Source of the DNA: Chthoniobacterales bacterium | Lineage (GTDB): Bacteria; Verrucomicrobiota; Verrucomicrobiia; Chthoniobacterales; UBA10450 | Assembly (NCBI GenBank): GCA_035274845.1 | Contig: DATENU010000020.1 | Span: 124,001 to 188,000, forward strand | Direction: 5' to 3' | Length of the DNA: 64,000 nucleotides | Part shown: positions 47,257 to 55,017 of the stretch, one piece after another | Layout of the letters: each line of letters begins with the position of its first letter | Numbering within the stretch: position 1 is the first letter of the stretch | Notes under the pieces: model-generated | The model's input: the letters and a program-made list of their open reading frames with translations, nothing else | Told to the model about the DNA's origin: nothing | Databases searched by the model: none | Translations under genes and position numbers: made by a program

Positions 47257-48363
47257 TCATGGAACAGTTTCCAGCTGCTCCACGATCCGCGCGTCCGGCG
47301 CGGGCTGAGGCGTTTCTTCGAGCTCGGGTGGCAACCCGCCAAAATGCCGGGCGGCATAATACGAACCGACTACCAAAACGGCGGCGACACCCTGGGCGAT
47401 GAGCGTTTCGTAGGTCGGGAAAATCGCGAACCACATCCCAACCCAGGCGGGGAGAACGTCGACCAGCCACGGAATTTCCGTGCGCGAAATCCAGTGGGCC
47501 AACTGCATCTCCTGCGCCTGTTCGCCCACCATGACCAGCAGAACTACGCCGAGGAGGATTCCCGTCGTGATCAGCATTTTTCGATAGGGCAGGCGCTGTT
47601 GCAGAATAAAGGTGAGCACCGCCACCATGCCGGAGAGCAGGAGACCCAGGAGCGCGCCTTTGAAAACCACCGCGCCGCCCAGGCGCAGCTGATAGCTTTG
47701 GAGAAAAAGAACCACCTCGAACCCTTCCCGGTAAAGCGAGGTGAATCCCAGCAGGACCAGGCCCCACCACAAGCGCGAATGAGTGGACCCGCTTCCATTG
47801 GCGAGAAGCGTCTTTCGCCGCCGATTGTGCGCGCGAATCCAGCCGCCCCAATAAATTTTGTGGAAGAACCAGTTCATGATCACGAGGAGCACGACCACGG
47901 CCAGCAAGCCGGTCGCCGCCTGGAGATCGAGCGCCGGAACGCTCTCCATGAGCGAGCCGAGAACGCGCACGGCGATCAACCACGTGACCAAAGTCGCACC
48001 GAAGGCAATGGCGGCGCCTACGGCCACGGGGCGGCGATGGGCTTGTTTCGTTCCGGTCATGCTTGCCGTCACGGCAGCCAGCACCAGGATGCACTCCAGG
48101 CCTTCACGAAAGACAAGGACCCCGATGTCGAGAAACGCGACGGTCGGGCTCGTATTGGGCCGCAACGGGTCGGGAGCGCCCTGCTCGGTCAAACCTTGCC
48201 AGATCAGGACCCCAACGACGGCGGCCGCCGCCAGGGAAAGGCTGGCGGCGATCATGCCGGAACGGCGGCGGGCGGCGGCGCGAGCGCTCCGGCAATGGGG
48301 CGAACACGGGTCGAGCTGGGCGTCGATCTCCGAGGGTTTTGCCAGCGCCGTGATTTCCTTCAC
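47257..48363 (-). CDS. FTR1-family high-affinity iron permease
   Basis: 368 residues with about seven membrane helices. Both iron-binding REGLE-type motifs are present: R-E-G-L-E-C-I-L-V and R-E-G-F-E-V-V-L-F. The N-terminal 40 residues are basic with C-S-P-H-C. The start is GTG at 48363. FTR1 permeases move ferric iron across the inner membrane, usually coupled to a ferroxidase or cytochrome; here a barrel protein and a cytochrome c lipoprotein follow. The first possible promoter lies directly upstream. Confidence 0.9.
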   Translation of the reverse strand: MKEITALAKPSEIDAQLDPCSPHCRSARAAARRRSGMIAASLSLAAAAVVGVLIWQGLTEQGAPDPLRPNTSPTVAFLDIGVLVFREGLECILVLAAVTASMTGTKQAHRRPVAVGAAIAFGATLVTWLIAVRVLGSLMESVPALDLQAATGLLAVVVLLVIMNWFFHKIYWGGWIRAHNRRRKTLLANGSGSTHSRLWWGLVLLGFTSLYREGFEVVLFLQSYQLRLGGAVVFKGALLGLLLSGMVAVLTFILQQRLPYRKMLITTGILLGVVLLVMVGEQAQEMQLAHWISRTEIPWLVDVLPAWVGMWFAIFPTYETLIAQGVAAVLVVGSYYAARHFGGLPPELEETPQPAPDARIVEQLETVP

Positions 48364-48380
48364 GGGCTAAAATTATCACA
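48364..48380 (-). promoter_or_regulatory. Extended -10 promoter candidate for the FTR1 gene
   Basis: On the minus strand TGTGATAAT (48372-48380) is an extended -10 box. No convincing -35 box is visible. The start codon lies eight bases downstream, so the mRNA would be nearly leaderless. The same AT-rich stretch resembles half of a Fur box (GATAAT), which would suit an iron gene, but this is weak evidence. Confidence 0.3.
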
Positions 48381-48492
48381 TACGCCTGGCAGCCGCTGCC
48401 GGTCGCTTGCGTTTTTTTAGCGGCTGGTTGCGACGGAAAAACCAATGCTCCTCGGTCGTGCGCCGCATTTCTTTCCGCAGACCCTTCCTGAA

Positions 48493-48522
48493 AATAGCCC
48501 AGCGCTTTAGCGCTGGGCTATT
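48493..48522. repeat. Perfect palindrome, family E, in a 400-bp gap
   Basis: AATAGCCCAGCGCT and its inverse form 14-bp perfect arms with a two-base loop. There is no T-tract. It lies in the non-coding DNA from 48364 to 48697, between the divergent FTR1 and type II secretion genes. Apart from this palindrome and the leader at 48557, I see nothing in that stretch. Confidence 0.85.
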
Positions 48523-48556
48523 ATCGGAAGACAGCTCGCGGTCGCGACAACAAGCG

Positions 48557-48697
48557 CGCGTGCAGGCAGCGTGGGCAACATCGACACTGATTTCTGCCAT
48601 CCGCGGCGCCGAGATTCAGTTCAAATTCGAGATTTCTTTTACAATCTTCGCACGAAGATCTGACATACGATTTCGTGGATTGTGCCTAACTGGGCAC
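48557..48697 (+). promoter_or_regulatory. Conserved pseudopilin leader, copy A
   Basis: This stretch matches, in sense orientation, the leaders of gspG copies 1 and 2 (minus strand, 54177-54317 and 54811-54949). Shared blocks include GAGATTTCTTTTACA and GACAYACGATTTCG, then RTYGTGYCTAACT and ATGAAAA. A weak hairpin forms around the CGATTTCG block. Here the leader runs into a 15-codon open frame instead of gspG, and gspH begins 75 bp further on. Confidence 0.75.
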
Positions 48698-48745
48698 ATG
48701 AAAAGGTCCCGGCGCAATGGGTTCGTCCCCAGGCCTATCTTGTGA
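48698..48745 (+). pseudogene. 15-codon remnant or leader peptide after the pseudopilin leader
   Basis: ATG at 48698 occupies the position of the gspG start in the homologous leaders and begins M-K-R, close to the M-K-K of gspG, then stops after 15 codons (M-K-R-S-R-R-N-G-F-V-P-R-P-I-L). It may be all that is left of a lost gspG copy, or a short upstream frame that affects gspH. Confidence 0.45.
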
Positions 48746-48772
48746 TTTGCGGCGAAGCACGTAACTTTTCCC

Positions 48773-49246
48773 ATGAAACGCGAGGGAGGATTTACGTTGA
48801 TGGAGCTGGCGATTGCGGTCGTCATTCTCGTCATCATCCTCATGCTGGCGGTGCCGAGCATGAACGGTGTCCTGGCGGATCGGCGCCTGCGCAAGTCGCT
48901 CGATGCCTTTAACAGCCTTGTCCGCCAGGCTCACGAGCGGAGCATCGCCGAGCGGCGTTCCTATTTGATCATGTGGCGGGAGGGCAATTTGGTCTTGCGG
49001 CCGGAAGCCCTTCTTCGGGGAGAAGACCGTGAGCCGGTGGCCGTGTGGAAATTCAACAAGGGCGAATCGCTGCGCATTTCATTTCCTTCGGCCTTGATCG
49101 ACGATCCGCCGCCGGAGTGGATCTTTTGGTCGTCAGGCAACTGTGAGCCTGCCGTCGTTACATATCGGGGAAGAAACGGCGGGTGGACGGCGAGGTATTC
49201 CGCCCTCACGGCCCGCGCCGAAGTTTCAAACTATGTGGCGCGATAA
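48773..49246 (+). CDS. gspH: Type II secretion minor pseudopilin GspH
   Basis: 157 residues. The type III prepilin signal is K-R-E-G-G with cleavage before F-T-L-M-E-L-A-I-A-V, Gly at -1 and Glu at +5, then a long hydrophobic helix. The globular part is short and beta-rich. The order H-I-J-K-L-M that follows defines a type II secretion system. GspH is a minor pseudopilin near the tip. It overlaps gspI by 14 bases. Confidence 0.82.
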   Translation: MKREGGFTLMELAIAVVILVIILMLAVPSMNGVLADRRLRKSLDAFNSLVRQAHERSIAERRSYLIMWREGNLVLRPEALLRGEDREPVAVWKFNKGESLRISFPSALIDDPPPEWIFWSSGNCEPAVVTYRGRNGGWTARYSALTARAEVSNYVAR

Positions 49247-49634
49247 ACGAAGGCCAAGCGCGTTCGCGCTTTACGAAGTGCTGCTCGGCCTGGCGATTTT
49301 CGCCGTGGGCGTTATCGCGCTGGGCAAATCGGCTCAAAATTGCATCAACGCCAGCGGCCTGAGTTCGCAGGAAGATCGGGTGCGCCAAATCCTGGCCAAC
49401 CGCATGGCCGAAGTCCAGGCGACTCCGGGATTTCCCGACCGGCGCAAGGAAATAAAAATCGATACCGGGTATGGCGAGGTAAGACTGATTCAGACGAGCG
49501 AGCCGGCGGGCCTGAAGGGGGACAAAAACGTCGAGCTACAAGGGATCAACGTAGTGAGGCTGCGGGCGGAGTGGACCCGGAACGGGATCGAGCAGGTGAG
49601 GAAGATCGATTTCTATGTTTATCGCAATGGTTAA
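49233..49634 (+). CDS. gspI: Type II secretion minor pseudopilin GspI
   Basis: 133 residues from ATG 49233. The prepilin signal R-R-P-S-A with cleavage before F-A-L-Y-E-V-L-L-G-L has Ala rather than Gly at -1; Glu at +5 is kept. A hydrophobic helix and a small alpha/beta domain follow. Position between gspH and gspJ supports the name. It overlaps gspJ by 20 bases. Confidence 0.8.
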   Translation: MWRDKRRPSAFALYEVLLGLAIFAVGVIALGKSAQNCINASGLSSQEDRVRQILANRMAEVQATPGFPDRRKEIKIDTGYGEVRLIQTSEPAGLKGDKNVELQGINVVRLRAEWTRNGIEQVRKIDFYVYRNG

Positions 49635-50238
49635 AGGGCGCCGTTCCCGCGGGTTTACGCTCCTCGAAATCGCGCTGGCCGCGGGCATTCTGGGAATGAT
49701 GTGCCTGGCGATTTATCGCTTCGTGCAATCAAACATCACGGTCCTGCGCCTCAATGCGTCCGAAACAATGGAAGAAGCGCGTTACTCGGGATTGCTCGAT
49801 CTTCTGACCACCGAGTGGCAGGAGCTGCCGCCGGGTGTCGGCGCGCTGAGCGGCGAACCTTTCAAGTTCAACGACCGACCCCGCGATGAGATCACCTGGT
49901 TTTGTTCAACCGGTCCCGGGCTCCTGACCCGCTACGCCGAAGGCGAATTTGCCGTTCGCATGCGGCTGCGGCCGATGGAGAAGAGTGACAAAATGCAGCT
50001 GGGGTTTCTGCGCAGGCCACGGGACGCCGCGGAAGGCTCTGACGACGGGGAAACCTGGGTTCCGGTGATGGATGACGTGCGCGGGATGCGCATTCGATAT
50101 TTCGATCCGCGATTGAACGCCTGGGTCGATCGATGGACCGATTCCTCGACTCTACCTCGACTCGTCGAAGTAATTCTGGAGAGGCCAAATCGGGCAAACT
50201 GGCAGGCAATTATCGCCCTGGGGCGAACTCCTCTCTAA
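49615..50238 (+). CDS. gspJ: Type II secretion minor pseudopilin GspJ
   Basis: 207 residues from ATG 49615, which has GAGGAAG about ten bases upstream. The signal is R-R-S-R-G with cleavage before F-T-L-L-E-I-A-L-A-A. The globular domain is longer than in GspH and GspI, as usual for GspJ. The TAA stop shares its last base with the ATG of gspK (TAATG). GspI, GspJ and GspK form the pseudopilus tip complex. Confidence 0.84.
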   Translation: MFIAMVKGRRSRGFTLLEIALAAGILGMMCLAIYRFVQSNITVLRLNASETMEEARYSGLLDLLTTEWQELPPGVGALSGEPFKFNDRPRDEITWFCSTGPGLLTRYAEGEFAVRMRLRPMEKSDKMQLGFLRRPRDAAEGSDDGETWVPVMDDVRGMRIRYFDPRLNAWVDRWTDSSTLPRLVEVILERPNRANWQAIIALGRTPL

Positions 50239-51254
50239 TGGTTAAACAGAAACCAGCGGCGGCCGATGAGGCGCGTCCCGGCAAGGTCGGGCGCGATTTC
50301 GTTCCCGTGTCCAAACGGCGCCGCTTCCGCCGGGCGCGGGGCGCCGCCATCTTGCTTTCGCTTTGGGCCCTTTTCTTACTCAGCGCGATGATCATTTCAT
50401 GGGCGCTCGATATCGGCACCAAGGTCACGAATTCAGGCTACGCGAACCGGTCGCTCGAGGCAGTGGCGATGGCCTGTTCCGGCGTGGACGTGGCGATGCA
50501 TCCCATGGTTCTGCCGAACTCGCCGGTGCTTAGAGGAGGGTTCGCACCGGGCCAAAGCTACGAAGCTCATATTACCGGGGAGGCAGGGCGCCTGAATTTG
50601 AATTTGATCGTGGCCGCGATGCTGGGCGGGCAGGATCCCCTTGGTCACCGCGAGCTGCTGCGAAAATTCCTGGAAGTCAAAGGCATCGACTTAAACGACC
50701 GCGAGCGGATGATCGATTGCCTGATCGACTGGATTGATCCCGACAACCTGGTTCAAATTAATGGAGCGGAAGACGAGCCGGGTTATAAGCCGGCCAACAA
50801 ACCACTGGCGAACCTGGAAGATTTGAAACGTGTGCGGGGTTGGGACGAATTCACTTCCCGGCCCGGCTGGGACGAGGACCTGACCCTGAAGAGTGACCCG
50901 CCCGGCTCGATCGATTTGCAGTGGGCCACGCGCGACGTCCTCCTGTCCTTGCCCGGAATAACGGATGGCATGGTCGATCGCTTTTTGTCCCTGCGCCGCG
51001 GCCCTGACGAAGAAGAGGGCACCGAAGACGATTTCGTTTTTAAGACCCCGCAAGACGTTCAAGTTGCGCTGGGCCTGCAGGCGGCGCAGTATGCTCAACT
51101 TGGACAATTAGTCACTATTACTCAGCCTGGCCAACCACAAGTACTCCGCATCGTCAGCATAGGGAAATCTGGAGCCGTAACCCGAACCGTGCGAGTGGTG
51201 GTCCGCAAAGCAGGAGGCGTTCAATTAGTCCCCGGAACCTGGAAGGAACTTTAA
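50238..51254 (+). CDS. gspK: Type II secretion minor pseudopilin GspK
   Basis: 338 residues from ATG 50238. A long basic leader ends in R-R-A-R-G before A-A-I-L-L-S-L-W-A-L-F-L-L, so there is Gly at -1 and no Glu at +5, as known for GspK. The large globular part includes G-E-A-G-R-L-N-L-N-L and W-I-D-P-D, conserved in GspK. GspK caps the pseudopilus tip. The stop lies just before the poorly defined start of gspL. Confidence 0.85.
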   Translation: MVKQKPAAADEARPGKVGRDFVPVSKRRRFRRARGAAILLSLWALFLLSAMIISWALDIGTKVTNSGYANRSLEAVAMACSGVDVAMHPMVLPNSPVLRGGFAPGQSYEAHITGEAGRLNLNLIVAAMLGGQDPLGHRELLRKFLEVKGIDLNDRERMIDCLIDWIDPDNLVQINGAEDEPGYKPANKPLANLEDLKRVRGWDEFTSRPGWDEDLTLKSDPPGSIDLQWATRDVLLSLPGITDGMVDRFLSLRRGPDEEEGTEDDFVFKTPQDVQVALGLQAAQYAQLGQLVTITQPGQPQVLRIVSIGKSGAVTRTVRVVVRKAGGVQLVPGTWKEL

Positions 51255-51312
51255 TATCGAGACGGAAGTAAAACGCAGTTACCTGATTCCGGCCGCGGGG
51301 GGCTGGGACCTG

Positions 51313-52491
51313 GTGCGCATGGCGCAACACAACGGCGCCTGGGAAGTGCGCGGTGTGGCGTCTCTCGACGAGGCGGCGGAACTGCTGCGTCCGGGCGACG
51401 ACATCGTGCTCGCGCTCCCCCTGGACCTCGTCCTGGCGCAACGCCTCCAGCTGCCCACCACCGATCCCTCGGAGTTCGTCGAGATGGTCCGGATCCAGGT
51501 CGAAAAAGCGATGCCGTACTCGACGGATGAAATGACGACCGATTCGGAAATCATTTCCCAGAGCGAAACCGGCAGTGTCATTTCCGCCGTGGCGGTGCAC
51601 AATGAGAAACTAAACCAGCTCGCCGCGCCTCTGCTTTCCCGAGGGCTGATTCCACGGCAGGTCACGGTTTACGCGGTGCATCGAGCGGCCACCCACGCGC
51701 CGCAGGGGACCTCCCTCCTGATTTATCCGGAAAGTGATTCCATCGTTTGCGCCATCGCGGAGGAAGGCAAATTGAGTTTCACCTCCACTCTCGATGCGGC
51801 CGACCCCCTCCAACTCCAGCGCGATTTGCCGCAACTCGCCCTGAGCGCGGAGCTACAGGGCATCAACACTTCCGCGCCGCGAATTCTCCTCGCGGAAAGT
51901 TTATTCGAACTGCGCGACACCGTGGAGGGCATTTTCGCCATGCCGTCCGAATTGATCGCGATCGAGGCGCCGCCGGCCGAAACGAAGCTGAACCTTCTTC
52001 CCGAGAGCTGGCGGCAACGCCGTGCTCAACTCGTCAGGCAAAAGGATTGGCGAAAACGCCTCCTCATCCTCGCTGGCGCGTATGCCGGCGTGCTTCTCCT
52101 TTTCTTGGCCTATCTCGTTTATCTCCGGGTGCAGATTCGACAGTTGAATAAGCGGATCTCGCGCGATGCGCCCCGCACGGAATTTGTCAAGACAACGGAA
52201 GCCCGATGGAAGGCGCTCGCCCCGGCGATCGACCCACGCTATTACCCGATCGAAGTCATTCTCCATCTCTTCGATAGCCTGCCCTCCGCGGACGTTCGAA
52301 TTACCGTTTTCAACCAATCGGCCAAGCAAATCTCAGTGGATGGGGAAGCGAACTCGGCGGCGCTGGCCTACCAGTTTGCCGAAAAAGTAAAGAAGAACCC
52401 GGATCTGCAGGCGTTTCAGTTCGAGCTGGGCGCGCCCCGACTCCTGCCTAACGACCACGCCCAGTTTCGCCTGGAGGGAAAACCGAAATGA
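51313..52491 (+). CDS. gspL: Type II secretion GspL-like cytoplasmic/inner membrane protein
   Basis: 392 residues from GTG 51313. The frame is open further up, and the 19 codons before the GTG (K-R-S-Y-L-I-P-A-A-G-G-W-D-L) look protein-like. An ATC at 51256 with AAGGA seven bases upstream may be the real, non-standard start. A split actin-like domain (1-220) is followed by the N-L-L-P-E-S-W motif, a membrane helix (about 245-267), and a ferredoxin-like periplasmic domain. GspL anchors the secretion ATPase GspE. It overlaps gspM by ATGA. Confidence 0.78.
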   Translation: MRMAQHNGAWEVRGVASLDEAAELLRPGDDIVLALPLDLVLAQRLQLPTTDPSEFVEMVRIQVEKAMPYSTDEMTTDSEIISQSETGSVISAVAVHNEKLNQLAAPLLSRGLIPRQVTVYAVHRAATHAPQGTSLLIYPESDSIVCAIAEEGKLSFTSTLDAADPLQLQRDLPQLALSAELQGINTSAPRILLAESLFELRDTVEGIFAMPSELIAIEAPPAETKLNLLPESWRQRRAQLVRQKDWRKRLLILAGAYAGVLLLFLAYLVYLRVQIRQLNKRISRDAPRTEFVKTTEARWKALAPAIDPRYYPIEVILHLFDSLPSADVRITVFNQSAKQISVDGEANSAALAYQFAEKVKKNPDLQAFQFELGAPRLLPNDHAQFRLEGKPK

Positions 52492-53033
52492 TGCCCGCCT
52501 GGTACCACCGGATGAACCGACGGGAGCGCTTTCTGGCCGCGATCGTGGCCGGGACCGTCTTTTTTCTCCTTAATCTCTACGTTTGGGGCAAACTTTTCAG
52601 CTCGCTCGACGCCGCCCGCGCGGAGCTGGCCGAGCAAAAAGCGACCCGCAAAGCCCAGGAGGTTTATATCAAGGAGCGCGACCTGTGGAACACTCGGTCG
52701 GAATGGCTCAAGGCTCATCAGCCGGTTCTGAAAGGGCCGGGAGAAGCCTCTACTCTTCTCGACCAGATCAAAGGTGTGGCCAGCAAGCACAATGTGCTGA
52801 TTGAAAACCCGGCCATCGGCACCAGCGACGCCACGCCGGATCGCCAGTCGGTTTTCGCTTCCATCGACACCAAGAGTCCCTGGCCGCCGCTCCTCCATTT
52901 CCTCTACGACGTTCAGCAGCCGGAATCGTTCGTGGTTTTTGAAAACGTGACTCTTAACATCGACCCCTCCGATCCGACGATGATGCGCGGGAAATTCAAG
53001 ATTGCGCGCTGGTTTGCGCCGGCCGGAAAATAA
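52488..53033 (+). CDS. gspM: Type II secretion GspM/PilO-like protein
   Basis: 181 residues: a short cytoplasmic tail with R-M-N-R-R-E-R-F, one membrane helix (about 17-34), a coiled coil (35-75) and a small alpha/beta domain. This is the GspM layout, and the gene overlaps gspL by four bases. GspM and GspL form the inner membrane part of the assembly platform. Confidence 0.78.
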   Translation: MMPAWYHRMNRRERFLAAIVAGTVFFLLNLYVWGKLFSSLDAARAELAEQKATRKAQEVYIKERDLWNTRSEWLKAHQPVLKGPGEASTLLDQIKGVASKHNVLIENPAIGTSDATPDRQSVFASIDTKSPWPPLLHFLYDVQQPESFVVFENVTLNIDPSDPTMMRGKFKIARWFAPAGK

Positions 53034-53084
53034 GGATATTCGAACGGTGCGCCTTCCCTTGTTGTCCCAAACTGAAGTAACAGA

Positions 53085-53747
53085 ATGAGAATTATGAAGA
53101 CCAGGACCGTTCTTCTCGTGCTCGCGGGCACCATGCCGTTGCGCTTCCTCGCGGCGGACGATGTCCCGAAGCCGTTCACCTTCGCGCGTTACCAGGCGAT
53201 GCTGGATCGATCACCCTTTGCCGTGGCGACGGCGGTGGTGGCGCCGGTGGTCGCGCCGAATTTTGCCAAGGACCTTTACATTGCCAATGCGGCCCATTCC
53301 GCTGATGGCGACATGGTCACGCTCGCCTCGAACGCGGACAAGAATTTCAAAAAATACCTGACGACCAACCAGACCGAAGAGGGCTACACGATCACCAACA
53401 TCGAATGGTCGGACAAAGTGGGTGCGACCAAGGTGACGATCACGAAGGATGGGCAGACCGCGACTCTGTCGTTTAATGAAGCCCTCCTTCACGCGCCGGT
53501 GGCCACCGGTGGGCAGAATCCAAACCCGGCCAAGGCGGCGATCGAGCAGCAACAGGTCCCGCCGCCGCCGGGCGTTCCACTTCAGCCGGTTGTGCCGGGC
53601 GTGACTGTGCCCCAGGCGGTCCAGCCGCCAGCCAGTTTCCAGAAACCAGCCCCGGTGCCGATGCTGCCGTCGCCGCCGCCGCGGGTGCGAGGCGTTATTC
53701 CACGCAATCCCGCCGCGGCGAAAGACCCGGGCGCTGAGCCGGAGTAA
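53085..53747 (+). CDS. Exported Pro-rich protein at the end of the secretion operon
   Basis: 220 residues with a signal peptide (1-24). A small domain (about 30-130, D-V-P-K-P-F-T-F-A-R-Y) is followed by a Pro/Val/Gln-rich tail that ends P-P-P-R-V-R-G-V-I-P-R-N-P. By position it may take the place of a GspC-like periplasmic linker, but I cannot show homology. Its tail is copied twice more downstream, behind gspG copies 2 and 3. Its stop is four bases from that of the convergent gspG copy 1. Confidence 0.6.
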   Translation: MRIMKTRTVLLVLAGTMPLRFLAADDVPKPFTFARYQAMLDRSPFAVATAVVAPVVAPNFAKDLYIANAAHSADGDMVTLASNADKNFKKYLTTNQTEEGYTITNIEWSDKVGATKVTITKDGQTATLSFNEALLHAPVATGGQNPNPAKAAIEQQQVPPPPGVPLQPVVPGVTVPQAVQPPASFQKPAPVPMLPSPPPRVRGVIPRNPAAAKDPGAEPE

Positions 53748-53750
53748 ATC

Positions 53751-54176
53751 CTAGCCGCCCCAGTCGTCGTCGGCCGTATCGGCTTTCCGGTCCCGTCCAG
53801 CCGAATAGAGATCGTATCCTGTGGAGTTCTTGCGGCCGGGAGAGAGATAAATGTAATTGTTGCCCCACGGATCTCTCGGAATTTCCTTGAAGAGCTGATG
53901 CCAACGCTGAGGCTTGGGATCGCTGGAAGGCTGCGTAACGAGAGCTTGCAGACCTTGTTCGGTCGTGGGTGGATAGCCGTTCAAGCTTTCGTAAAGCTTT
54001 AGTTGCGTGCCAATCGACTGAATGTCGGCTTGGACTGCCACTGACGTGGCCACGTCCCTGGTCCCAACTATCTTGCTAATCGCCACTCCCAAAAGAACGA
54101 CGATGATGCTGATCACCAGCATGATTTCCAACAGAGTAAACGCGCTCTGTGGACCTAGGAGCACTGGTTTTTTCAT
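53751..54176 (-). CDS. gspG: Type II secretion major pseudopilin GspG, copy 1
   Basis: 141 residues from ATG 54176. The prepilin signal is G-P-Q-S-A with cleavage before F-T-L-L-E-I-M-L-V-I; Ala is at -1. The GspG core Q-L-K-L-Y-E-S-L-N-G-Y-P, E-Q-G-L-Q-A-L and K-D/R-D-P-W-G-N-N-Y-I-Y is complete, as is the acidic D-T-A-D-D-D-W end that binds calcium in GspG. This copy differs from the other two mainly after the hydrophobic helix (G-T-R-D-V-A-T). It is the most distal of three tandem copies. Confidence 0.93.
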   Translation of the reverse strand: MKKPVLLGPQSAFTLLEIMLVISIIVVLLGVAISKIVGTRDVATSVAVQADIQSIGTQLKLYESLNGYPPTTEQGLQALVTQPSSDPKPQRWHQLFKEIPRDPWGNNYIYLSPGRKNSTGYDLYSAGRDRKADTADDDWGG

Positions 54177-54317
54177 TTGCTCAGTTAGACACAATCTCGA
54201 AATCGTGTGTCAGAGCTGCGTGCGAAGACTGTAAAAGATATCTCATCTTTCAACCGAACCTGGGTAGCGCGGACGGCAGAGAGATTAGGGCCGATGTTGC
54301 CCACGCCGCCTCCACGC
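54177..54317 (-). promoter_or_regulatory. Conserved pseudopilin leader, copy B (before gspG copy 1)
   Basis: Homologous to 48557-48697 and 54811-54949. Close to the start codon GACACA and TGTGTC pair perfectly around the CGATTTCG block. The leader ends directly at the ATG and has no clear Shine-Dalgarno, so the hairpin may matter for translation. Confidence 0.7.
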
Positions 54318-54382
54318 GTGCGAGGCGTGATTCCACGCAATCCCTCCGCGGCAAGGACGCGCCGGGCGCGGAGCCGGAGTAA
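54291..54382 (+). pseudogene. Duplicated tail of the 53085 gene, copy 2
   Basis: It reads P-M-L-P-T-P-P-P-R-V-R-G-V-I-P-R-N-P, one residue away from the original tail, then shifts frame; the GAGCCGGAGTAA end is kept. It has no start of its own and is a hitchhiker of the gspG duplication. Confidence 0.8.
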
Positions 54383-54384
54383 GC

Positions 54385-54810
54385 TTAGCCGCCCCAGTCG
54401 TCGTCGGCGCTATCCGCCTTGCGATCTGGTCCGGCTGAATAAAGATCGTATGAGGTAGAGTTCCGCCGGCCGGGAGAGAGATAGATATAGTTATTTCCCC
54501 AGGGATCTTTCGGAATTTCCTTGAAGAGCTGATACCACCGCTGTGGTTTCGGGTCGGTGGAAGGTTGAGTCACGAGAGCCTGGAGTCCCTGCTCGGTGGA
54601 CGGTGCGTATCCATTCATGCTTTCGTAAAGCTTTAGCTGCGTGCCAATCGCCTGGATGTCCGCTTTCACGGCCACACCCTTGGCCATTCCCGTGGTATTA
54701 CCGAGCTTGTTGATCGCCACGCCCAAAAGAATGACGATGATACTAATCACCAGCATGATTTCCAACAGAGTGAACGCGCTCTGTCGACCGAGGAGCATTG
54801 GCTTTTTCAT
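54385..54810 (-). CDS. gspG: Type II secretion major pseudopilin GspG, copy 2
   Basis: 141 residues from ATG 54810. The signal is G-R-Q-S-A before F-T-L-L-E-I-M-L. It is nearly identical to copy 3 in the mature part (only a few changes, such as P-S-T for P-T-T), and about four fifths identical to copy 1. All GspG core residues and the acidic end are present, so it is probably functional. It is preceded by the conserved leader. Confidence 0.93.
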   Translation of the reverse strand: MKKPMLLGRQSAFTLLEIMLVISIIVILLGVAINKLGNTTGMAKGVAVKADIQAIGTQLKLYESMNGYAPSTEQGLQALVTQPSTDPKPQRWYQLFKEIPKDPWGNNYIYLSPGRRNSTSYDLYSAGPDRKADSADDDWGG

Positions 54811-54949
54811 ATGCGTAGTTAGGCACGATGTTCGAAATCGTGTGTCAGAGCGGTGTGCGAAGACTGTAAAAGAAATCTCATCTTCAACCGAATCTGGATA
54901 GCGCGGCCGGCAGAGATTAGGGCCGATGTTGCCCACGCTGCCTCCACGC
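54811..54949 (-). promoter_or_regulatory. Conserved pseudopilin leader, copy C (before gspG copy 2)
   Basis: Same leader as copies A and B. Here CACGAT and ATCGTG form the stem around the T-T-C-G-A-A loop. The stem is kept in copies B and C although its bases differ, which suggests selection for structure. Confidence 0.7.
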
Positions 54950-55015
54950 GTGCGAGGCGCTATTCCACGCAATTCCTCCGCAGCGAAGAACGCGCCGGGC
55001 GCGGAGCCGGAGTAA
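54923..55015 (+). pseudogene. Duplicated tail of the 53085 gene, copy 3
   Basis: It matches the tail DNA of the 53085 gene and of copy 2, ending GAGCCGGAGTAA two bases before the stop of gspG copy 3. Frame is not kept throughout. It is a remnant of duplication. Confidence 0.75.
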
Positions 55016-55017
55016 GC

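Larger units (their letters stand above)
53685..54949. repeat. Tandem direct repeat, about 633-bp unit carrying gspG
   Basis: Two full units start at 53685 and 54318, and a third begins at 54950; the spacing is 633 and 632 bp. Each unit holds a tail of the 53085 gene (plus strand), a gspG gene (minus strand) and its leader. In the third unit the leader is missing and an unknown exported gene follows. The arrangement shows that gspG was multiplied by tandem duplication together with its flanks. Confidence 0.9.

Noticed and set aside
48493-48522. Palindrome as a bidirectional terminator
   Set aside because: The genes on both sides are divergent, so no transcript needs to end here, and no T-tract is present.
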